Origin: Clostridia bacterium
GTDB taxonomy: Bacteria; Bacillota; Clostridia; Oscillospirales; Acutalibacteraceae
NCBI GenBank assembly: GCA_017399065.1
Contig: JAFQEL010000025.1
Location: 1-42,967, forward strand
Reading direction: 5' to 3'
Length of the DNA stretch: 42,967 nucleotides
The number at the start of each line of letters is the position of its first letter. Positions within the stretch are counted from its first letter, which is position 1. Made by a program: the position numbers and the translations under genes. Under the pieces are notes generated by a model. The model had not been told where the DNA came from. It did no database searches and was given only the letters and a program-made list of their open reading frames with translations. Shown here piece by piece: positions 1 through 7,690 of this stretch.

Positions 1-405
1 ATGAACTATACAGAGTTTTACAAAAACCTTGCCGATGACGAAAGCGAAGAAAAAGAGGAAGAATATATTGCAGATTCATCATCCGAGCCCTTGACTATGT
101 TACTTACTGCTATGCGTAAAGAAGCAGTACACGAGGTTTTCGATAAGCTGTATTATGACGAGCAGTATATGGTTGCGAATAGGTTAGGCTTTTGTATGGA
201 CTGCTTTTCGGATTACTATATGGATAAGTCTGTCACCGACAAAGACAGAAATCCTAAAAAGGTGAAATTTAAGAAAATGACTTACCTCGACCTTGCAAAT
301 ACCTTTGGAAAATCCTCACCCGATACCGCATTTCAGACCGTTAACCGAGCCTATGCAAAAATGCGGGAGTGGCTGAAGGGTACGGAGTATTTTAAAGGGG
401 AATAA
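1..405 (+). CDS. small sigma-70 region-4-like HTH protein (possibly 5'-partial)
   Basis: The 134-residue frame begins at the first base of the window, so the true start may lie upstream. After an acidic N-terminus (residues 10-30), the rest looks like a sigma-factor region 4 arrangement: a helix containing FDKLYYDEQYMVANRL, then, after an insertion, MTYLDLANTFGKSS followed by the possible recognition helix FQTVNRAYAKMREWL. This resembles the small sigma-like proteins on clostridial conjugative and phage-like elements, which is family knowledge and not proved here. There is no region 2, so it would not be a complete sigma factor. It ends just before a hairpin at 416-449. Function is uncertain; an alternative is a phage-type transcription regulator. 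Confidence 0.5.
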   Translation: MNYTEFYKNLADDESEEKEEEYIADSSSEPLTMLLTAMRKEAVHEVFDKLYYDEQYMVANRLGFCMDCFSDYYMDKSVTDKDRNPKKVKFKKMTYLDLANTFGKSSPDTAFQTVNRAYAKMREWLKGTEYFKGE

Positions 406-415
406 AAAGAAAAAA

Positions 416-449
416 GCCCCGTTGAGGCAGGTGGACTGCACAACGGGGA
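416..449 (+). terminator. hairpin, probable terminator of the first gene
   Basis: CCCCGTTG (417-424) pairs with CAACGGGG (441-448) around a 16-nt loop. The run that follows is A/T rich but not a clean T-tract, so termination efficiency is uncertain. Its position, just after the stop codon at 405, supports the call. Confidence 0.5.
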
Positions 450-539
450 TAAAAATATTATCGTATTCTTATTTAATTTTATGTTTAGCAAATTAAGTTT
501 TTAAATGCAAATCATATTATCAAACAGTTGCGATATGAA

Positions 540-3134
540 TTATTCGAAAACGAAAGGATTTACATCTCGATTATGCCAACGATTAAGAATGTTTTCTCTG
601 TTTTCTTTCAACAAAGAGTGAAAACTTTCTGAGAATAAACCATCGCCACTATTGCTAACCATATCATTAAAATAGTTTTTTATAATGTTTCTTTTTTCAC
701 TTAAAGCATACTTACATTCTAAATTTTTAATTTTATTCAAACAAGCTGTAAGGTATTCAATAATATTTAATAAAATCTCTTTTGAATAGTAAAATGCAAA
801 ATATTTTTCATTCACATTTTTAGTCAACCATTCTGTATATTCTTTTTTAAATAAACAAAGCAATTCATTGTTTTTCTCTTCACCACTGAGCTCAAAAGCG
901 TTACAGTCTGCTCGATTCCAAATTCCAATCGATACTATCGCCTCACAAACAATAATTGCACGTTGAAATTTCATTCTTAGCTTTCCATCATCTTTTGGGA
1001 AATCTAATAAACTTAAATCTGCAAATACCGCTCTAAAATATTCATTAGGTGTAAGTGATAAAAGGTATATCATCATAATATCAGCGTATCCCTCTTTAAA
1101 GAAGTGCACAATGTCGTCTACTTGAGTGTTAATATTTGCAATACTATTTGGTTTTAGATTATTATTGTATAGCAATTTGGAAGATAACCTACGCATTTTT
1201 ATACCTAATTTTATTGATTCTATATCGTCAAGTTCCGTTTTTGAACAATAAGCATCGTGTAATCTCTGAAACGTTTCAGTGTTATCTATCATACAGAATA
1301 TTGAATTTTTCAATTGAGAACTTAAGTTTTCTAAAAAGAACATATCTATGTTGCTACACTCAACGCAACTTAACAACTCTAATAATATATTAAAGCATTC
1401 CTTTTTAACCTCTAAACAACCTATACCCAATTGATCACAAATTAGGATTGATGTACAATAAATTAAACTATTGATTCGTTCTTCTCTCAAACGCAATGAA
1501 TTGGGACAATAATGTGAAATTTCATGTGTCAAAGACGTCATGGTGATGAAAGGGCTGTATAGTTCGTGCATTGGAATAGTGATATATAACATACTATCTT
1601 TTTTTCCATTTGCACAAAACCACTGAGATGTTTTAAAGTGTCTGCACATTTTTGGAACAACGAAACTAGCGAGTTTCATTTTATTGTTATTATATATTGC
1701 ATCAAAAGAGGAAAAATAATCTATCAAACACTGTGTATATGCATTATGGTATTCCACAATGCAAGAAGAAACATTATGGTTAAGAGATTCATAACCTGGA
1801 GTACGCTGAAATGTTCCATCTATTCTAACAACATATTCAGCTAATTGTTCCCATTCACGGATAAACTTATCTATTTGAATTCCATTACTAACTATTTCGG
1901 CTTTAAAATTTCCACCGAATAAGCAGTTGTTTTTCAAATGCTTTAAATAATACAGAAAAAAGTGGGCATTATCTAAAAACAAAAAACATACAGCATCAAA
2001 AACGGTGCTTTTACTCATAGTCTCCAATAAAATTAACAAATCAGAAAGAGGTTTCCTCCAATGAAAACCATCTAAAATTTCTTCATTTTCAACAAAAAAA
2101 TTAAAGAACTCTTTTTTTATTTTTTTGCATGTTTCAGTCAAATCAGTTTTAATTCTTGATTCCTCTGGAGATAATGATATGATAAAATTATTCTCTTTTT
2201 TTACACTTTGATGTCTGCTTTTATATGATTCTTTTGACAAAACAGCATTCATAGATAAAATGGCTCTTTTAAATTCTAAGTCCTTATAAATTGCATTATG
2301 CAGATCAAAAAAAGCTTGTGGGGTTACTTTATCAAAAGTGCACAAATAATCATAGTTACCAAAACAAAAATGTGGATATGAATCGACATTATATGTCTTT
2401 TCCATTTTTGATAACACTCTATTATGTACCGCTAAAGCTTCTTGATATGAATTTGCTACCGCCTGTATTGTAACATCAAATCGTTCTTCCTCAAAATTAA
2501 TATTTTCAATTGCCTCAGTATTATCAATATCTCTTGGTATTGCACAAATTGTATTTGTATATCCTACTACACAATTTGATTCATATAAATACTCCATTAC
2601 TGACAATACGCTTGCCGGGTCATTTGTTTTCCATAAAATTACATACTCGCTTAAATCTAAAGAATGGTATATTAAGTATTTTAATGAATATTTTTTATTA
2701 TTTATTTTATCTAATATTATTTTATTAAGATTTTTTCTTTCTTTTTCTTTATAATTGAAATCTATGCAACAATTGTTTGTATGAATAGTAGAAGCAAAGA
2801 AGAAAGCGCAATTACTCTGCCAAAAATCTTCGATTATTCTATTTGGCTTTTCGCTGTTTTTAGGAAATACCAAATATAATGGTTTATAGAATGATTCAAT
2901 CATACTCTTTGATAAAGTTTCATTACATTTTGTTATCTCATGGAAAACATTATGCATGTTATCTAACTTAAAGGTAAATATACTATCAAATTCACCAAGA
3001 GTAATATAGTGTGTAACATTTCCTTTTATTGTTTTATTTAGAGTGGTGCATACTTCATCAAAAAAGCTGTCTTTAGATTGAAATGATTTACAAAGCAACA
3101 CACACCTGATATCAGAAGGGTTATTTTGATTCAT
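540..3134 (-). CDS. large HExxH zincin-like protein, last gene of AT-rich operon
   Basis: 864 residues, not recognised as a named family. A zinc-protease signature is visible: SLTHEISHYC gives H537-E538-x-x-H541, and EGYAD at 681-685 supplies a plausible third ligand in a gluzincin-like ExxxD arrangement. That combination suggests a metallopeptidase-type catalytic half (about 480-700). The N-terminal part seems to contain two or three related alpha/beta units, with the core pattern G-x-[FY]-D-x-x-x-T-F (around 47-55 and 259-267, weaker at 159-170). No signal peptide or membrane segment is evident, so it is probably cytosolic. The start is supported by AGGAGG ten bases upstream, and ATGA overlaps the stop of the preceding gene, which implies translational coupling. 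Base composition is far more AT-rich than the core genes. Biological role unknown; a protease effector is an inference. Confidence 0.75.
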   Translation of the reverse strand: MNQNNPSDIRCVLLCKSFQSKDSFFDEVCTTLNKTIKGNVTHYITLGEFDSIFTFKLDNMHNVFHEITKCNETLSKSMIESFYKPLYLVFPKNSEKPNRIIEDFWQSNCAFFFASTIHTNNCCIDFNYKEKERKNLNKIILDKINNKKYSLKYLIYHSLDLSEYVILWKTNDPASVLSVMEYLYESNCVVGYTNTICAIPRDIDNTEAIENINFEEERFDVTIQAVANSYQEALAVHNRVLSKMEKTYNVDSYPHFCFGNYDYLCTFDKVTPQAFFDLHNAIYKDLEFKRAILSMNAVLSKESYKSRHQSVKKENNFIISLSPEESRIKTDLTETCKKIKKEFFNFFVENEEILDGFHWRKPLSDLLILLETMSKSTVFDAVCFLFLDNAHFFLYYLKHLKNNCLFGGNFKAEIVSNGIQIDKFIREWEQLAEYVVRIDGTFQRTPGYESLNHNVSSCIVEYHNAYTQCLIDYFSSFDAIYNNNKMKLASFVVPKMCRHFKTSQWFCANGKKDSMLYITIPMHELYSPFITMTSLTHEISHYCPNSLRLREERINSLIYCTSILICDQLGIGCLEVKKECFNILLELLSCVECSNIDMFFLENLSSQLKNSIFCMIDNTETFQRLHDAYCSKTELDDIESIKLGIKMRRLSSKLLYNNNLKPNSIANINTQVDDIVHFFKEGYADIMMIYLLSLTPNEYFRAVFADLSLLDFPKDDGKLRMKFQRAIIVCEAIVSIGIWNRADCNAFELSGEEKNNELLCLFKKEYTEWLTKNVNEKYFAFYYSKEILLNIIEYLTACLNKIKNLECKYALSEKRNIIKNYFNDMVSNSGDGLFSESFHSLLKENRENILNRWHNRDVNPFVFE

Positions 3135-4078
3135 AACGAAAAAACCTCCTCGCTTAATTTTGCAACTAATTGGCTTTTATTGGTTTCTCTTGGGGTTAGA
3201 ATGTTTTTAATTTTAACTCCAGTTAGAAAAACGTCAGATAGTTCAATAAAATTTTTCTTTTTATCATCAATGATGTAGCTGTCTATTATTTTATCAATAT
3301 CCTCTTTTAGCTCTTTTTTATAAGTATAACTTTTATTGCATAGATCGCTGTTATTCCAGTCTACATTATCAATCATATTCGCGAAATGTAAAAACTTTTT
3401 ATTTCCATAGGGTTTTATTTCTGCTTTTCCATATTTAATTTTTTTCGGATTCTTATTAAGTAGTGTAAATCCAATGTAACATATAATGAATTTTACGGAA
3501 GGAATATGAGTGAACAAACTATTAATAATATCAAAATCACAATTACCATCAAATAAACATAAATATAATACAAATACTGTTATGTAATATGGACAAAATA
3601 CTTTTTCAATATTTCCTTTTCTCTTTTTTGCAATACATGTTGGCATACTTGCTCCCCATGATTTTTCAAACCATGGAAAAAAAGAATCTAAAAATTCTTG
3701 ATTTGCAAAGTGCTCTTCTTTTAAAATTTTTTGCCAAAATATATCATTAAAAAAATACTTAGCCGTTATACTTAAATACCTACCATAATTATTAAAATCA
3801 AAAATTTTCTTTTGATTTTCAGGAGAAAGAATCATCCAAGTAAGATTGTATGCTTGCTCTACTTCGTTTTCGCATAAAGCTATTTTTATTTCATCAGCGA
3901 TAGATTCTTTAAAAGAAGATAGCAACAGATATTGCTGTTCATTAAGCATACCAACTTTTTTTTCATAAGCATCTATTAAAGTAAACAAATAACAATATCC
4001 ATGTACCGTTATCTTGTTTTTTTTGATTTTCGTAATATTATTTAAACTATCTAAGAAATTATTATTCATAACAAACAT
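3131..4078 (-). CDS. unknown 315-aa protein coupled to the zincin gene
   Basis: I do not recognise this protein. It is largely helical in appearance and rich in Lys, Phe and Asn. A hydrophobic stretch near residues 160-205 (YYITVFVLYLCLFDG, then IICYIGFTLLNKNP) could be a buried core or a membrane-proximal region. Its stop overlaps the start of the 864-aa gene by four bases, and only 17 bases separate it from the upstream membrane-protein gene, so it belongs to a four-gene operon. Two starts are possible: the first ATG at 4078 or an in-frame ATG at 4069, neither with a strong ribosome site. Given its position between a membrane protein and a putative protease, it could be a sensor or adaptor; that is inference only. 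Confidence 0.65.
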   Translation of the reverse strand: MFVMNNNFLDSLNNITKIKKNKITVHGYCYLFTLIDAYEKKVGMLNEQQYLLLSSFKESIADEIKIALCENEVEQAYNLTWMILSPENQKKIFDFNNYGRYLSITAKYFFNDIFWQKILKEEHFANQEFLDSFFPWFEKSWGASMPTCIAKKRKGNIEKVFCPYYITVFVLYLCLFDGNCDFDIINSLFTHIPSVKFIICYIGFTLLNKNPKKIKYGKAEIKPYGNKKFLHFANMIDNVDWNNSDLCNKSYTYKKELKEDIDKIIDSYIIDDKKKNFIELSDVFLTGVKIKNILTPRETNKSQLVAKLSEEVFSL

Positions 4079-4095
4079 CCCATTCTTGTTTATGC

Positions 4096-4644
4096 TTACA
4101 ACCTAAAACATGTGTTTTCCCATTTTCTAAAGCGAATTTGATATATCACGCCCCAAAAAAATAAACCTATTATCCCTAATGCACTGATAAGAAAAGACGG
4201 TGTATCAGAAAAGATGAACGAAAATGTAATTATCATAAGATTAGTGTAATTGCATCTTTTTATAGTTTTAAAAAATATTACCAAATTTATTCTATGGTGA
4301 GGGAATTCATTTAATGGATTAAATAATTTATGTATATTATGATTAATATCCACTTTAACAAATTTGTTTATTGCAAATTGTACAAATCCTACCTCCCACA
4401 AAAAGAGACAAGACAAAAGTCCTATTGTTATACAAAAAGATGAAAAGCTATATCCTTCTATAAAACATTCAACACCTGTATATATAAAATTAATTATTCC
4501 CACATCTAAAATAAAAAGGAAATGTTTATTAACGTCTATTAATTTTTGGATCAAATCAGAAAATAAAATTGAAAAGATTACAGAAAAAAAAGAATAGCTA
4601 GACGCTATAAAAGCGACTAGCCAAGGCGGGTTATTATTTCTCAT
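4096..4644 (-). CDS. four-helix integral membrane protein
   Basis: 182 residues with four hydrophobic segments: about 8-32 (WLVAFIASSYSFFSVIFSIL), 43-62 (FILDVGIINFIYTGVE), 68-92 (FCITIGLLSCLFLWEVGF) and 132-165 (IITFSFIFSDTPSF then LGIIGLFFWGVIYQI). A charged segment lies between helices three and four. No recognised domain. It is the second gene of the AT-rich operon, 18 bases after the 68-aa gene and 17 before the 315-aa gene. A small membrane protein beside a putative metalloprotease could be its substrate, anchor or an immunity/effector partner; the sequence alone does not decide. Confidence is high that it is a membrane protein, low for any function. Confidence 0.7.
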   Translation of the reverse strand: MRNNNPPWLVAFIASSYSFFSVIFSILFSDLIQKLIDVNKHFLFILDVGIINFIYTGVECFIEGYSFSSFCITIGLLSCLFLWEVGFVQFAINKFVKVDINHNIHKLFNPLNEFPHHRINLVIFFKTIKRCNYTNLMIITFSFIFSDTPSFLISALGIIGLFFWGVIYQIRFRKWENTCFRL

Positions 4645-4662
4645 AATTGTAGACTCCTTTTA

Positions 4663-4869
4663 TCATACAATATGATATATGAACATTTCAGATTCAGAAC
4701 TTATATTTGCTGTATTAAAGTTTTTAACACAGTTGTTTAATTGATCGTTATCTGAAAAAAAAGAATAAGAACTGCTATTTTCGTTTAAAATAGGCAGTCT
4801 AATTTGTCTGTTTAATTCTACAGTTTGTAGATTGTGTTTTGCGATTTCTATATTCAAAGAAAAATCCAC
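4663..4869 (-). CDS. 68-aa unknown protein, first gene of the operon
   Basis: A small Asn/Ser-rich protein (starts MDFSLNIEIAKHNLQ) with no recognisable domain or signal peptide. The start is GTG at 4869, chosen because AAGGAG lies seven bases upstream and no better start is visible. A sigma-A-type promoter is centred about 55 bases upstream. It sits 18 bases ahead of the membrane-protein gene, so all four genes from 4869 down to 540 probably form one transcript. As the leader gene it might be a regulator, antitoxin-like partner or simply a peptide substrate; none of these is shown by the sequence. Confidence 0.5.
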   Translation of the reverse strand: MDFSLNIEIAKHNLQTVELNRQIRLPILNENSSSYSFFSDNDQLNNCVKNFNTANISSESEMFIYHIV

Positions 4870-4911
4870 AATTCCACTCCTTATATCAAAAATTTTATTA
4901 ATTCATTTTAT

Positions 4912-4940
4912 AGTATATGCAATATTGTGATGCTAAGCAA
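4912..4940 (-). promoter_or_regulatory. sigma-A-type promoter of the AT-rich operon
   Basis: On the minus strand, TTGCTT (4935-4940) is followed after exactly 17 bases by TATACT (4912-4917). Transcription would begin near 4905, leaving a short leader before the GTG start at 4869. The surrounding AT-richness makes chance matches easier, so confidence is moderate. Confidence 0.55.
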
Positions 4941-5231
4941 CAATATAAAATGAAACTCAAATCTAATATATTATACACTATATTTTAAAAAAAACAATAC
5001 TTTTTCAAAAAAATTAAAATGTGCTTCAAAAAAAATTAAAATGTGCTAGTCATTAAGTATTATTACAATTTATCTATTTGTCAAGGTGCATATTTCTTGT
5101 TCGTAAAAATAACGTAAATTGCTATTCAGAACGCTGTCTCGGCAAAACTATAACTACTTGTATATACTATTGCTTGGTTTATACTTTTTCAACCTTTCTT
5201 GCAAAAACGCTCCATTTTTTGACAAAAACGC
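4941..5231. other. AT-rich intergenic region upstream of the operon
   Basis: No gene is supported here. It contains a tandem repeat at 5005-5047, described separately, and a pair of similar motifs (GCAAAAACGCT near 5200 and GACAAAAACGCTT near 5220) just beyond the stop of the LytTR gene. No convincing terminator is visible for the LytTR gene. Confidence 0.5.
5005..5047. repeat. two tandem 21/22-bp units upstream of the operon promoter
   Basis: Two adjacent units of the form TC-A(7 or 8)-TTAAAATGTGCT occupy 5005-5025 and 5026-5047. They differ only by one A. They lie about 65-110 bases upstream of the operon -35 box, a plausible place for a regulator to bind, but a simple slippage duplication would look the same. 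Confidence 0.75.
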
Positions 5232-5714
5232 TTACTTTTTGCCTTGTTGCACACCGTAACCAAACTCCACAACAGCCTTTTTAAACGTACCTACCTTCCG
5301 CATTGAAGTATAAACCTTATACTCATCATCGTCGCATCTGAGTATTACGAAATCCTTAGTAACCTCTTCAACATAGTGTAGGTTTGCTATGTAGCTGTAG
5401 TGAGGTTGGGCAAAGGATTTTTCGTCGAGGACCTCTTTCCAGTGCTCCATCGGGTAGTGGGTTTCGATTTTGCCTTTCGTCAGATACAGCACGGATTTTC
5501 TATCTTCAATGGCAATGTATATAATTTCGTGTGGGTACACTCTGCAAATGTCTTTATTGCACTTGGTTACAGCTATACCCGGACAGGTGCTATCACACGT
5601 TGGAATAAAAATGCCCTTGCAACCGTGGTATGTTATATGGAAATGTGTTAAGCCGTTGCTGTTCATAATTTCCGTTATTTTCTCTTCTGTTTGTCCGATT
5701 TCTTTTAACTCCAT
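5232..5714 (-). CDS. LytTR-domain DNA-binding regulator
   Basis: 160 residues. The C-terminal two thirds (about 60-150) fit a LytTR DNA-binding domain: IIYIAIEDRKSVLYLTKGK, then MEHWKEVLDEKSFAQPHYSYIANLHYVEEV, and the late FVILRCDDDEYKVY strand followed by the terminal helix. The N-terminal 55 residues contain several Cys and His residues (HGCKGIFIPTCDSTCPG) but no receiver domain, so it is not a classic two-component response regulator. Start supported by AAGAGGAA eight bases upstream. It stands alone, with no histidine kinase beside it. LytTR proteins usually control extracellular, competence or bacteriocin-type functions; its target here is unknown, although the AT-rich operon lies directly downstream on the same strand. 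Confidence 0.85.
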   Translation of the reverse strand: MELKEIGQTEEKITEIMNSNGLTHFHITYHGCKGIFIPTCDSTCPGIAVTKCNKDICRVYPHEIIYIAIEDRKSVLYLTKGKIETHYPMEHWKEVLDEKSFAQPHYSYIANLHYVEEVTKDFVILRCDDDEYKVYTSMRKVGTFKKAVVEFGYGVQQGKK

Positions 5715-6159
5715 AATTATTTTTCCTCTTATAAAAAATTACCTTACATATAAAATGTCGGTAAGAGGAAAAAAGTAACACATTTTTTGCTAAAAAACTC
5801 GAACTTTGTCGGATTGCACAATCAACACATCCATGAATTATGCACTATGACAAAAATCACCTTGAGTCAAGTGCGCTGTTACAACGGGAAATGAATACTC
5901 TTAGTTAAGATGTTGGCTATGTTGCTTAATCAACTCTTTAAATATAAAAGCAACGTTTTTCAACAGATCTCTGAAAAGAGGTTCGTTGTTTTTACATCCA
6001 AAAACTTCTACCTATTATTGGTAAATTTACATCAATGATTTTCCGGTTGCGGTATGATATAATGAAAATAAAATTTTTTACAAATTTTTCTGTTACATTT
6101 TCAGTTTCGGCTGACTACATAATGAAAGCAGATTTTATCGCATGAAAGGAGGCGGTGCA
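5715..6159. other. 445-base gene-free region before the ECF sigma gene
   Basis: No coding frame is convincing here. An imperfect hairpin with a following T-run appears around 5959-5995, but no plus-strand gene precedes it. The right side holds an extended -10 promoter (6055-6063) and the leader of the sigma-factor gene, with the ribosome site AAAGGAGGCGG just before 6160. Confidence 0.5.
6055..6063 (+). promoter_or_regulatory. extended -10 promoter for the ECF sigma operon
   Basis: TGATATAAT gives a TG-n-TATAAT extended -10 with the hexamer at 6058-6063. The matching -35 region is poor. Transcription would start near 6070, about 90 bases before the coding start. An additional ECF-type promoter in the leader cannot be excluded. 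Confidence 0.4.
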
Positions 6160-6708
6160 ATGTCGGTAAAAAAACAGGCTTCAGTCTTGCTGCAGCAGTG
6201 TTATGATGATTATCGGCTGAAGCTGTTTAATTACTGTCTTGCCCGTCTTTCGGGTGAGCGTGAAGCGGCTGATGACTGTGTTCAGGAAGCGTTTCTGGTG
6301 TTTAATAAACGGCTGCTTGACGGTGAGGAATTTGAAAACCCACGGGCTTTTCTTTATCGCACAGCGGAAAACTTTGTCAAGCGCAGGCAGGAGCAAATTA
6401 CCAAAGAAACCAAACGCAATGTGCCGCTTGAAGCTGCAGAGGATACGGCGATAAGTGACGAGATTTATACTGAAACACTCGACAGTATTGATTTTAATTC
6501 TCTTGCAAAACGTCTGATTGACGAACTGAGCGAGGACGAAAAAACGCTGTATCACCTGCGGTACATACAGAACACCCGTGTTGATGAAATTGCTTTGGCT
6601 TTAAATATTTCACGGCCTGCGGCTTCAATGAGGCTGGTAAGGCTGAAAACAAAAATAACCGATATGGTAGGGACAATAAATTTCGAGAAAGGAGACCGAA
6701 ATATATGA
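6160..6708 (+). CDS. ECF-type RNA polymerase sigma factor
   Basis: About 182 residues from the preferred start. Region 2 is visible as YRLKLFNYCLARLSGE followed by the typical DDCVQEAFLVFNKRL and the FLYRTAENFVKRR helix. Region 4 is LSEDEKTLYHLRYIQN then VDEIALALNISRPAASMRL. I chose the ATG at 6160 because AAAGGAGGCGG lies seven bases before it; the in-frame ATG at 6142 overlaps that ribosome site. The stop overlaps the next gene by four bases (ATGA), typical of a sigma/anti-sigma pair. It would direct RNA polymerase to promoters controlled by an envelope signal sensed by the partner. Possible targets include the peptidase and leucine-rich repeat protein downstream, which is inference. Confidence 0.9.
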   Translation: MSVKKQASVLLQQCYDDYRLKLFNYCLARLSGEREAADDCVQEAFLVFNKRLLDGEEFENPRAFLYRTAENFVKRRQEQITKETKRNVPLEAAEDTAISDEIYTETLDSIDFNSLAKRLIDELSEDEKTLYHLRYIQNTRVDEIALALNISRPAASMRLVRLKTKITDMVGTINFEKGDRNI

Positions 6709-7658
6709 CCGTAACAGTTAACAGAGAAGTTTTTCTTCACCCTGATTTTATGCAGGATTTATCACAGAAACTCTGCGATTACCTCAACGCCCTTATTGAT
6801 GCGGAGCTTGAAAAGGAAGATGCGGATTTTGATTTCATAGACGAATGTGCTTGTGCCATTAACGCAATCCGTGAAGGCTTTGTTGATGCCGTTCTCCCGG
6901 TGATTTCACGCAAAGAATTTATGGCAAGGCTTGGCATAAAAACAAACAGAGTTTCCAAGTCTTTTGCAGCGGTTGTCGCTGCGGCGATTATGCTTGTTGC
7001 AGGCAATTCGGCAATTGCTGGCGCAACGGACTACAATATTATCGAAGAAGTTGCACAGAAAATTGCTGATTTTATTTCAAACAGCGAGGAAGAAACAACA
7101 CTTCCGCCTCAGACTGAGCCAACAACAAAACCGGTACAAACAACGGTTTTACACCAAAAGGAAGAAGATATAACCATTGAGTTTGAAGAAGGCTTTAAAA
7201 CAGAATACAATGTCGGTGAGCAGCTGAATACAAACGGATTAAAAGTATATTTACTTTATGACGACGGCAGTAAAAAGGAGCTTGAGGTACAAAGCTGTAA
7301 AATAGCCGCTTCACCGTCTTTTGGCAAAGCGGCAGGCTATGAAACCGTAACGGTAAGCTACGGCGAATTTGAGCAGAGCTTCAAGGTGCGAATTCTCAAT
7401 ACAGAAAGCACACCCTTGCTCACTTCAATCTACGCAACATTCCCTGAAGGCTACGATTTCACCGCAGATGACTTGAACAATATCGATTTGAGCTTTATGC
7501 AGGTCTATGCCGTTTACAGCGACGGAGATAAAACTGAACTCGCTGCAGATGAATATACCATTGAAAAGGACTATGAAAAATCTTTCTTTGAAGAAAAAGT
7601 AACGATAACAATTGTTTATAAAAATTGTTCTTGCTCATTTATGATATTCAAGAAGTAA
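6705..7658 (+). CDS. membrane-anchored anti-sigma-like protein with Ig-like ectodomain
   Basis: 317 residues. The N-terminal 85 residues are cytosolic and acidic. One hydrophobic helix (about 87-108, SFAAVVAAAIMLVAGNSAIA) follows, then a Thr/Pro/Glu-rich linker (about 130-150). Two bacterial Ig-like units come next, the first around 155-235 (FKTEYNVGEQLNTNGLKVYL, typical of Big_3-like repeats) and the second around 238-317. The four-base overlap with the ECF sigma gene and this topology suggest a one-pass anti-sigma factor, with the N-terminus holding the sigma factor and the exterior domain sensing or binding the wall. No canonical zinc-anti-sigma HxxxCxxC motif is seen. Alternative: a surface protein controlled by the sigma factor. 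Confidence 0.7.
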   Translation: MTVTVNREVFLHPDFMQDLSQKLCDYLNALIDAELEKEDADFDFIDECACAINAIREGFVDAVLPVISRKEFMARLGIKTNRVSKSFAAVVAAAIMLVAGNSAIAGATDYNIIEEVAQKIADFISNSEEETTLPPQTEPTTKPVQTTVLHQKEEDITIEFEEGFKTEYNVGEQLNTNGLKVYLLYDDGSKKELEVQSCKIAASPSFGKAAGYETVTVSYGEFEQSFKVRILNTESTPLLTSIYATFPEGYDFTADDLNNIDLSFMQVYAVYSDGDKTELAADEYTIEKDYEKSFFEEKVTITIVYKNCSCSFMIFKK

Positions 7659-7690
7659 GCTTTTGACCAATTAACAAAGAGGAAGGGAAA

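Noticed and set aside
5959-5995. Imperfect hairpin followed by T-rich sequence
   Set aside because: Several mismatches and no plus-strand gene upstream to terminate.
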